DNA of 64,000 bases from Leuctra nigra (taxonomy: Eukaryota; Arthropoda; Insecta; Plecoptera; Leuctridae): NCBI GenBank assembly GCA_934045905.1, contig OW203764.1, positions 21,695,109-21,759,108 on the forward strand, written 5' to 3'. Numbering within the stretch: the first letter of the stretch is position 1; each line of letters begins with the position of its first letter. Below the pieces are notes generated by a model, which worked only from the letters and a program-made list of their open reading frames with translations, did not search any database and was not told the origin of the DNA. This document shows positions 11,801-23,800 of this stretch, piece after piece. A program made the translations under genes and the position numbers.

Positions 11801-14800
11801 TGAAAGTGTCCTGCATTTTGATGTTACCTAGCTGTATTGTGGTGTGCTGAATTCAACACAGTTAATGCCGTGTGAATATCACTATGGAAATTTCACCACC
11901 CACATCAATTGTTATTCAATCTCTCTTGGCTTGTAAAATGAAGAGAAAGATTTTATTTATGCTTACATTAACCTTTATATGCGACAAAATACTGAAAAAA
12001 AGAAATCTATTTAACAACGATCCTCCAGACAGCTACACATTCTTCAATTTATTTTTATACAATTACTGCTTCGTAGAGAAGACCGACGTTTTTTTGTAAG
12101 TGTCATAATTGCATTTGGGTAATAATAAGTACTTCACTTTATACATTCAATTGAATTGTTAAATAGTACTTCACTAAATCTTGGCAAAAGATCCAGACGA
12201 GAATTTCACACACATTGTTTAAGAAACGGAAGGCCACGCCACGGAAGAATACACCATTTAGATTTTAACTTCAGTTATCAGATCAAACTGTTTGAATTCG
12301 CCAGTTTCAACAGATTTATTTATTGTAAGTAGGTACACCTTTCGTTATGGATCGCCACGCTCATTTGATTTTTTTCAAGAAATGAAATTGTGCACTCCAA
12401 GTTGTAACTTTTTGACGCAACAATTAGTGGTTTTTGCTACGGAAAGAGTAGAGAGTAGAGTAGAGGGATATCGTCACCTAGAATTGAACCGAGGACTGTT
12501 GACATTCCAAGTTATTGTGTTAGTTTTTGTAATTATCCACCCACAGTTACAAACAATACATGTATAACCACGCCCAGTCGTTAGTTTAAGTTGCACCCAA
12601 TTTCACTTCATTTATAACTAAAAACATTTCTACACTTTAATTCAATTTTATACCCAATCAATTGTACGAGTGAAATTATTCCTCTCCCCCTTTTAATTTT
12701 GAAAAGACGCAGATTAAAATCGAATGTTTTTGTTCTCGCAGCTGCTTTTATTTATAGGAATAATTTTATGTCGAGGGTTTGGGGGGGACGAAAAAACCAC
12801 TTAAACCAGCTTAATTAACATACGCTAGATAAGTCAGGATAATGAGGTGTGCAGACTGCTGGTACCTAGTTAGGCACTCAGCAAGTTGGTGCCAATGTGT
12901 GTAGTGTCTGTCGTACTTTTTTGTGGTTGCAACTAGAACAGCAGCTGATGCATTCAGACTACATGCTGTTCCGATCGATACACCCCCTTACAACCAGACA
13001 CGGGTTCAAAACTGGGTCTTTTGGCTGGGGGGATACACCCTCAAAAACAACGAAATGTTATACTTTACCCGAATCTAGTCACGCAAACTTTATTTTTAAT
13101 TTATGTTTTGTAATCATCACACCATACAACTCGTAAAAAAATTCATTTGGCTAATGTTATGATGTTGTTGCTTTTGACGTTTATTAAATTCACATGATAC
13201 ACCTAGCTGAATTCAGAATTAAATTATTGTTCCTGTACGTCATTTTGAACAAAGACTGTGTGCTGTACGTTTCATTGTTTTTAAATTGAATGAAAGCTAC
13301 GGGAAATCCGCTGCATATTCGTGTGAAAAAGAAATGTATTATGTTACATTTTACAGTTTTGTCCGATAAAACACGAGTACATCATTCAACAAAATTTCGG
13401 AGAGATGTTACATTATTTATTTTACATTTTTATTACGCTACTTTTTTACAATGAAACATAATAGCTATACGTTTTAATCTTTGATAACACCTTTCTCTAA
13501 AGTAGAAGTTATGTTACCTAATTTGAACATTCATTCACCTATATATTTAACCAAATATTTGATTAGCTTGTACCTATGTACCAGTGAAGTAGACAAACAT
13601 TTGTTGTTATTAACTAACTAGGAAAACCTATTTGTACCAATTTGTTCAATCTCGAAATTATTAAAAAGTTTCAAAAGTGAAACACTTTTTGGCAAGTTTT
13701 TAATTGATTTCGCTAAAAAGTACGTAAATGCGATAATTATGATGGTCTTGAAGGACTCACAAAATTTTGGCGTGATGGAAAAGTTTTTAATTAAAAAAAA
13801 ATCCGAGAACCAGACAAGTAGTGTTAAATTTCAGCTCGGTCAGAGAAACCCGTTTGAGAAGAAACCTTATCCCACCGACACCCGGAAGAAACAAAAATAA
13901 TATATCCAAGCCAAAATAACAAAAACTATGTGCTCTCTTCGCTCTCATTTATACAAAAAAAATAGTCAAAGCTGGTACCTCCGCAAACAAAAATTGCAAT
14001 TATTGTTTCCCGTGCATATTTCAAATAATTGCCATACTTATTGCCGATTTTACAACCTCTGACTAGAAATTATTATTTTTTCCTTGATTAACTCGATTGT
14101 CCAGCTCTCTCTCTCTAACTGGAATGGTCTATAAATTCGACAAAATGTACTATAACGGTTGTGACGTAAAACCTGCATTTAAGAATATTATTACAACAAC
14201 ATCGCTATTCTCGCTTTGAATTGAAGACTTACAACTTTCATTTTGGCCATATTTTCATAGATTTGGTTTTGTTAAATTTATGACAAAAACTCGTTTAAAT
14301 CACAATATTTTTATTTCAGGCTCAAATACTAGAGCGGGTAAAACCAGACCGAGTGACAGCTAGCAAACCAGAAGAAGATAGACGTCGAAGGACAATTATA
14401 GTCGAGAAGAAGAATGGATCATTTGGTTTCACACTACAGGTGACTATATTTTGATGTTATCTGCCTCTATCAATAGAACGATAGTAAATAAATGTCAAGG
14501 CTAAATGTTATTGCCATGCCATGACGTTTGTTTGCTCATTAACCTGTTGTATCTGGTAGAGTTGAATACATTTATTTGAGAAAGTAATCATGTGGGTTAA
14601 GGACAATGCCATCTTTCTATTCATGGCCGAACAATTATTTCTACACCTTTTCGCTTGGAGATAAATGTGGCAGGAACTCTCATATTATCTAAACAAAAAA
14701 ATGACACGATGCACACATCCTGTGTTTTACCTGGAAAAGTGTTCTAGGTGAAATGAAAATAAACAATACTGACGATCATTATGTTCAAACAAATTTTACC

Positions 14801-17800
14801 TACATTGGATTTAAAATCAATTTAAATTTACAAATTATAAGAATAATATAAATTTCTAACGGTGCAAGTTGGCTCTGGCAAACGCTCTGACATGCATTCC
14901 TGAGGTACCGAGCTCGATTCTCATGACCGATTATCAAGTTATACGTGGTTTCCCTCAGCCGAGAGGCAAATGATGGGAAGGTTCCAGGCTCCTATCAACT
15001 CGCACCATAACAATTATTCGCCGTCGGCATTATACTTGTTGCAGAGCAGTGCGACGTTAAACACCACGAAAACAAATGTGTTCTGCAGTCTATATTTTGA
15101 TGTAGAACCGTCGAGCTTAGACCATTCCTCTGAAAGGGTAAAATTAAAGAGATACTAAAATGCAGTCTCTAAAATTAGAAGTTGTTGACAATCTGCCTGG
15201 GAGTTGTCAGACTTCACCCTTTGCTTATTCCAAGTTTTCACTTTTCATTGACTTTGGTCCCGCCTGGTGGACTGCAACATGTGAAGTTCCTACAGATTTA
15301 TTTCTAAAACCGAACCTACATCATTCTTCGAAACAATTTTTTTGAATGAAGAATACCCAGTGACGAATTGCGAAAATAAAGACTTTTATTTATGTGACGA
15401 CTGTTTTGGTTCCAAAATTACATTCGTGAGGAATGTGGGGGGGGGGGGGGGGGGGGGGAGATTAGTTCCTTCATCTGTAAATGAGAGTTTCCGAGTTGCA
15501 TTTATTATTGGAAATGGAAAATGAGATACTCACGTTTAGCGCGCACCGGGAAAAACGCAATGGTAAATACATGGAAATTACCTGTTGCGATTCTAATTAT
15601 TTCTGTGACTTTTACAGAGTTACGGGATCCATTACAAGAAAGAACAGGAGATAGAGATGATAACATATGTAGATTATGTGGATTACGATGGGGCAGCCTT
15701 TAGAGCAGGAATGAGAGAAGGTAATTAATTGTATAACTTTTACAAAACGTATTATAAATTTACTTACATCATCTACTCCTCTAGATTCAGGAATAGTGGA
15801 GATGTATGTTTTCATCACAATAACAATAAATGTGTTTTTTTAAATTTATTTCAGGAGACGTTATCTTGTCAATCAATGGACATGATATGGAAAAGGCTGA
15901 CCACAAAGCACTCGTGAATTTCATCAAGAATTGTGAAACTCGAATGAGAATGGTGGTACTCTTCGAAGACTGTGTCAGGAAAGTAAGTTGGATGATATTA
16001 CGGTAGCCTCGAATTGATAATAACTAAATAATGGCCATATCAATGCGGTTGGTCAATGGTAGCAATTTCTGCATTAGCAAGGAATTCACCATATCGCAAA
16101 GTAATCATCTCCAGTATAAAATACACGAGCAAAATGCGTAATTATGGGTTCATGGACAACAGGTGATTTTTTCCACTCTCAAACTTTCTAAAAATGTCAA
16201 ATTGCTAAAAGAAGGAGTGTATCCAGACAATTTATTTTAAATTGTTTTGATTTCATAAAGAAACGAAATACTCTAAAATTAAACCTTTTACCGATTTTAC
16301 TCAATTTTATTTTACCATGTAAATTTATTACAGATCACAATTTTTTAATTTTAATTGCATGTCAGTAAAATAATTGTCAGCAAAAAGACGAAACAAATAA
16401 AACATTTTTAATAATTATTTTCATTTTTGAAACATGATCAGGTGTATATTTTCTGCTTTATGAAGTAAAAACACCCTCTTTGACTGAAAGTCTTATTGAA
16501 ACCTGTATTAAAACATCATCTGTGCCCAGGTGGAGCTTCATATGCGTTACATCCAGCTGCAGCGAGTCCTCCAAGGAAAGATGGCTGAACTGGAGCGCCT
16601 GTGCTTGCGAGAACGAGACCTTCTCCAGGGCAAGTGGAAGACGCACAGTCTACCCGCTCGCAAGAAAGCCACCGCATCTACTTCCACCGATGGAGCAATT
16701 GAACCAGACAACGAAGATTCCGTAGATTACAACCACTGCCGACCAACGGTGTCCACAGAAGATGTGGGAAGGGTAAAACTTAAAACTGAATTTTTAATTA
16801 TTACAAACATTTTTTTTTTATTGATGGTCTACTTTTTATGGGGTGTGGACCCTCACCTGATGGGTTATTCTAAATTCCCTTGTCTTCACGTTTCACATGA
16901 TACGGGCTCACTGCACACTGGAGTGCTATCTATTTAACACTGCAGTGACGCCGTATCAATAGACAACATCATAAATTATCTAGTTAGCTCTGCTTTTCAA
17001 AAATTTTTATATGCAGTACCGTGATCCAAGTATCTATTATGGTTATTATCCATTGTTGAAAAACCATAATAGATACTTGGATCACGGTACTGCATATGAA
17101 ATTTTTTGAAAAGCAGAGCTAACTAGATAATTTATGATGTTGTCTAATCGACAAGGAAATTTAGGATAACCCTCCTGCCCTATTTCATGTGGATGGTCCC
17201 ATTTGTTTGTATTTTGTAAATATAGACTTTTTGTTGTATTATTGTATTATTTATTTGTAGGAAGCAATTACAATTGCATTACAAAGTCAGAACTAAAATA
17301 ATAACTATAATATGACATTTGAGCATTGAAACATATTGAGTAACAAAGACAAATTGTAAAAATACATTCGAATGTTAACACATATTACAAGTTAAAATAG
17401 TGAAAGTATTGCGCTAAAAGCGAAGCGAACATATAAATATACATATAAATCAGCATTCAAGAAATTCATTTACACTGTAAAAGGAATGCTTCATAAGGAA
17501 CATCTTTAAAATATACTTGAAACCGCTCCTGGACTCAATGTTCCTGATTTCTTGCGGCACATGGTTGTACAGTCTGCGGCCAGACTGCATGACACCCTGA
17601 GACGTGGTATTTAAGCGGCAGTATTCATGTTTTAAATTGGAGGCACCTCTAGTTCCATACATGTGGTGGCTGTTGTCATTGAACAAATGCAGGTTGTCCC
17701 GTGTAAACAAACACACTGCCAAAATGTAGATACATGGGAGAGGTAGTATTGCTACCTCCCGGAACTTATCTCTGCATGACGCACTATATCCAAGAGAGAG

Positions 17801-20800
17801 TATGATCCGGATGACTTTCTTCTGAGCGCGAAAAGCCCTATTGCTGTCTAGCGTACCGCCCCAAAAGATGATACCATACTGGAGTATTGAGTGAACGTAC
17901 GCAAAGTAGGCTGATCGTAAAGCAAATAAGTTGCAATTCAGGGCTAATGTACGCATTACAAAGCGCGCTGAAGAAAGTTTTTTAACTAGATGATCGATAT
18001 GCGGAACCCAGGATAGGTTTCTATCAATAGTTATACCAAGATACTTCACGCTGGAGCACGAGCTGATAGACAGCATATTATCAGAGTGTTTGCCGCGAGG
18101 TTCGAAGGTTATAATCTCGGTCTTGGTACGATTCAATAGAAGTTTGTTAGGGGTGAACCAGTTAACAAAATGATCCATGGCTAAATGGACTTCAGCCGCT
18201 AGTTGGTTGGCGGTTAGAGCTTCAATTGTGGCACTGGAATCATCAGCATACTGGATTACACTTCTTCCTGAATGGTTGGTACAGATGTTTGGGGCAAGAT
18301 CGTTCACCATGATAGAGAAGAGAAGGGGCCCCAAGATGGAGCCCTGGGGCACACCTTTGGTGACGGGTTCCCAAGAGGAGAAGTGTTCATTAAGCTGCAC
18401 TCTCTGAGTCCTACCACTCAGGTAGGAATCGAACCATGCCCCACAAACACCAGTAATCCCATATACCGTGAGTTTGTTCATCAGCAGTTGGTGGTCCATT
18501 GAATCGAAGGCCTTAGACAAATCACATAGTATAACTCCAACCTTGTTCTTCCTCTCCAAGGCCTCCTCAATCCCAGTAATCATACCAAAGGCAGCAGTAG
18601 TGGTAGAATGGTCAGAACGAAACCCATGCTGCGTAGGGGACCACAGGGTGTTGTTGTTGAAGTGGGTAGTGAGCTGTTGGTGCATAAATTTCTCAATGAT
18701 TTTAGAGAATGAAGATAAAAGTGAGATAGGCCTAAAGTTGGAGCAATCAGTCTTCGTTCCCTTCTTGTGTATAGGCACTACCAACGCTGGTTTTAGACCT
18801 GCAGGGAATACTCCAGAACTTAATGAGTGTGTGAATATGTGAGCGAGTGGCCCTGCGATCCATGGGCCACACTTCTTGAGTAGAGACATCGGGACTTCAT
18901 CCCAACCAGCTGATGGTTTCGACTCAAATTGGTTGATTAAGTCCAGCACAGTGTCTGCAGACATGTCCGGAAGAGATATTTCCGGAGCGATTGATGGATG
19001 CGCCACCTTGAGAAGCTTCATGCACTCACTAGCTGTGTCGGAGGCTGGGTCTGTGATGTTGGTGCATACAGATAGGAAATGTGTGTTGAATATACTTGCA
19101 ATTTCCAGTGGGTCAGTGGCTTTTGAGGAGTCGCTGTTCTCTATCCAGGCTGGAAAAGCCTCACGTCGACCTTTGCCAGTTAGAGACCTTATGAGTCTCC
19201 ACATGGTGCTCACTGTGTTGCTAGATCCCGAAATGATTTCAGAATAATAGTCCTTCTTGGCTTTGATAACGGCAGTTCTAAGTTCCTTCTTCAGGCGATT
19301 GAGAGGCTCCTGGAGTGCAGGGGCAGCCCCACTCTTCACTAAATAGTACATGTCCCTCTTCCTATCGCACATGTTCCGGATCTCTTGAGACAACCAGCCT
19401 TTTTGAGGCTTGGAGTACTGCAGAGTGGTCCTCCTTTTAGGAAAGTGTTTGTCGAAAAGTGGAGTAAACAATTGGAGGAACAAATTGTATTTATCATCTA
19501 CAGAGTCCCTTGTATAAATCTCTGACCAATCAACTTCCCCAAGATCCATTATGAAGTCTTGGACAGACGGCGGTGGAAACTTCCTTGTCATGATGAACTC
19601 TTGGGAAGATTGTTTCATATGAGCATTATCGACGTTAATGGGGAATGACACTAGTTGTCCAGAATGGTCAGATAGTCCAGGGTCGGTGTTGTGTATAAAC
19701 TGGACTTGATCGTAGTTAGAGATCACCACGTCTAGGGTAGATTCAGAATTGCCGCAGCACCTGGTTACTCCAAAGTCAAGTATACTAAAACCGTGAGCCT
19801 TGACTACACTCTCAAGACTCACCTTGATTTGCGGTAACTGGAGATTTAGGTTCCAGTCACCGCATGCAATCACTCGCTTGCCTTTCCTGCTAAGTTTCAG
19901 TAGAATATTATCTAAATGTTCCAAGAAAGAGTTGATGTTAGACGGATCAGGTGACCGATAAATAGTCACGATAATAATCGGCTTATCTCCGAGGATCTCA
20001 ATCGCACTTGCTTCCAGCATACCGTCGATGCAAGTCACATCACAGGCGCCGAACGCAAGCCGAGCTGCATTACGGATATATATGCAAGAACCACCTCCCC
20101 GCTTAGAAGCTCTAGAATAATGGGATGCCAATGTGTAATTATTAATTACAATTGAATCTTCCTGCCCTCGGGAGAGCCATGTCTCCGTGAGACAGAGGAT
20201 ATCAATCATATTTGCCTGCGAGTCGATGAAGGTCTCCAGTTCGTCGATCTTGGTGACAATGCTACGAATGTTGATGTGAAAAAGGTGATGAGCATGCCCT
20301 ATCGATCTACATGAGGTCTCCGAGGTTTTAGAAAAAACCTCCTCCTCCTTAATCTTGTGTGCAGAGCTTCTGCTGTTACGATGTTCACTTAGTAGAATTT
20401 CCTCGCTGCCAATTCCAAATTGAACGTTACCTGCTTGTTTTACGAGGTTCGGGAGGAATTTGCTCGTGGCTGAAAAAACCGCTTTATTGCCGCACCCGCA
20501 GGCCAGAAGGCCGGACTACTCATATTTTCATAAAGAGTTTCACACAAGCCGACTTTAAACGAACTGTAATCGCCCCTAGCATTTAATTTTTCGCAGGTGA
20601 TCGAGTCAGAAGAGCCTTCCAAATTGTCCTTGATGTACGCCAAAACATCTTCACACGTGACGTCCTTGTTTAGCCGCCAGACATGAAGGAAACTCTTTCT
20701 AGCCGCAACCGCCAGTCTCGTCGATCCCTCAGGAACAGCAGCAGTACCAAGTGTGCACTTTTGTCGGTGCCTTTTTCTGGTGTTCACCACTTTGAATTCT

Positions 20801-23800
20801 TCTTGATCCTGTGTCAAATCATCATCAAGAGTGACTTTTCCTGTTATTGTTGTTGTTTTCGTCGAAACAGCTGGGCCACTATCAGGTATTTCCCTCCTCC
20901 TCCTGGCCTCATAGCCCCAGACCCGCTCGGCCACAAACGGTGAGAGGGGTAGTAGGGGCAGTGGTAGGGGGAGAGTATCGCAGCTAGACTGAGTCCGTTC
21001 GTTTGAAATAGCCGCCGGTACGGATTTCGCTCCCGCTGCTGCTAGCGCGAGCGCCCTCTCACGGCTCTTTTGTGCACTATTATTGTAAACATGAGGCAAC
21101 GCCTCCTTTTCACTTTCCGCGACTTTCATCTCAGTCAGGTACGTAATCTTATCTTTGAGTAAGTTGTTGATTTCGTCTAGGGAATCCAGCCGTTTATCCT
21201 TCTCACAAATTATAGCTTTCAGAAGATCATTAGCAATATTAGTTTCACCCACCTTGTCGGTAGCCACGTCCAATTGTTGCATGTAGATTGACAGACCTAA
21301 ACTCTCGCAAAGTTCCATTAATGCAGTAGCTGCACATGTCAATCTATCCACCAAATCTTCCTTCTTCCCTTCCTTACTTAACCCACACTGTTCAAGCACT
21401 CGGTGAAGGTCCCTTACTTTAAAATCTTCGATTTTTTGCAGCACCAATAACTTCCCTTGACTTGCATCGCCCGCCATCTTGCAACCAATGTGTTAAAATC
21501 CACATTGGAGAATTGTAATAAGAACAAAAGTTAACAGAATGTAAAAAATAAAAATCACTAATCAACTGCAAAAAAATTACAAACCAACAGCTACTGCACA
21601 ATAATGCATGACAAGCAGATACTTCTTCTGTTAACCAAGAATTTGGCCTTACTGCCCATTGTAAGGCAAGTCTTTTGTGTGGATTTAAAAAATACAAAAA
21701 AAATATTTCGCAAATCGCGAGTCCCAAATAATAAAGTTCTACTTAGAGAAACTATAGCCAAAGTGAGAGGATAATGATAATGGATTGAAGCCTCTTCCAC
21801 TTATAAACCAATAATGTTTTGTTTTTAACTTTTAGGTGCCGACTCTTGCCCCCACGCAGCAATTACTGTTAGCATATCAGTACTTGGACCCACGCTATCG
21901 AGCCTATTTCATCCATCCAGCACCAGGTAGCAGCAGCAATGAGTACTTATGTCAGCAACTGCGTGGTCGTCATGAATCCAATCACAGAGTATCGCCGGAA
22001 TCTCAAGTACTTAGACATGGTGCGGCAAAGGGATATCATCAGACAAATGGCATGGCAGCGGCAGGACCCGGTACGCATACATTAAACAGTAAAGGACAAA
22101 ACATGACAGTTAGGTACCTACATTAGAGCAAAAAAAAATTTGACGCGATTGCTAACTGAAGAGACTAATAATGTACAGATATCCGCTAAGAAAAGCATTG
22201 AATTATGTATGAATTAATTACCTACACAATTGGGTACAGAAATGGACATCTGCATTTTACACACATTAGTAAAGAAAAGTAGGTACCTGATGTGGTAGAA
22301 AGTCTTAAGGTTGATTCCCTCAGACGTTCCAAAAACTTCTGTGAAATATGAAAATATTCAAACTGTGCAGAATGAGTACCTACCAAACTTTCATAGTTCA
22401 CACATAATTTTTGTAACAGCGATTCGGCACAAATTTAGAAATTTTGGAATGGCCGTATGAACACAACTTCGGATATTTTATATTATTTTAGAAACATTCA
22501 AAATCTGATGAAACTCTAAAATTTCTAGGAGTGAAATCAAATGCCAAAAGTTCCAACTCCAAGCCTACGCCTTCACACCAATTGTGCAACCCATGCATCC
22601 AGGCCAGCAATCAGGATAACTCGAGCCTGGATGCATACGACCTTGCCAGTCCGTGTTGCAACCCACATTGTGTACCGTCTGCACGGCGTCGCGCGCGACA
22701 CCAGAAGAACAAGGCCAAGAACGCGCAGATGCAACAAGAGGAGGAGAGTAAAGGTACCAATTGAAGGCTTAGGTTTATTGATAGATGTGAAGGACTATTA
22801 GAGGCCATTGTTGATAAGGATAATATAAATTATCAATCAATTCTCGGTTACAGCCAATCGGAACTTTCAAAATTATTGAAAAGACTGGTTTTAGTAACAG
22901 TTAGTGAGCTACGCAAAACAGTTTATAAAACCCATTCTAAGTTAGAAAGGGAATACAAAAAAACAACAGAATATTCAAAGGCAATTTTAAATGAAAAATT
23001 AATCAAACACAAATGAAAAAAATCTACTTTCATAATCAACTCTGTATGTGAATAAGATTCGGCTAACTACAGAGTATAGTAGAGATGGGCAAAAAATATC
23101 GATATATCGATATATCGATACAGTGGATACGATATATCGAAGATTTCGTATCGATACACCACGTTACGATATATCGTGATATCGATACAATCCATCCGAT
23201 ATTTTGAAATCGAATAAAACTTGTTTTTTTCCTTAATTTTCAGTCAGATTTCTTGAAAACATCACTTTCAAAGACATATTTTTGGAAAATTGTATCGATA
23301 TTTCGATATATCGATACAACGGTCTTGATAATATCGATATATCGTATCGATACAGCATGAAGTGATATATCGACGTATCGATATCTCTTTGTAGGAATAT
23401 CGATATTTCGATATATCGATACACTGACATATTGTGCCCATCTCTAGAGTATAGTGACACTTTCTTCCAAAATAATTTGATTTTTAATAAACCAAAATTC
23501 TACAAGAATTCAGATATCAAATCTTACTCAGAAAATTAGTTGGCTGTCAATGTACACTAATTGCAATATAAGTGGCATTTCAACATTTTGTTTTAGGTTG
23601 GAAAGAAACGAAGTCAGGACGAAGTACTCAGATTCCAAACTCGAACAGCCACCCCCCACCACCTCCACAGAGAAGCCACCGCTACTTTAACTTTGGCACT
23701 GGATTGGTCAGCCAGTGTAGTTTGCACTCATGCACGTCAAGTGAACTGAGCTGTAACAATCCGCATGGCAGTGGTGCTTCTTACACGACTTCTCTCAGCA

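Larger units (their letters stand above)
17190..21510 (-). mobile_element. Near-full-length non-LTR retrotransposon (LINE), antisense in tamalin intron 5
   Basis: It carries ORF1 (20440-21477) and ORF2 (17450-20209 from its first ATG) with no internal stops or frameshifts, so it looks young. There is no RNase H domain. The 3' tail after ORF2 is AT-rich and ends in a simple repeat like aaataatacaataatac. Only about 30 bp of 5' sequence precedes the ORF1 ATG before the intron resumes, so the 5' end may be slightly truncated. Exact ends and target duplication were not resolved. Domain order (EN-RT, YADD, no RNase H) fits the CR1/Jockey side of LINE diversity; I do not assign a clade. Confidence 0.88.
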
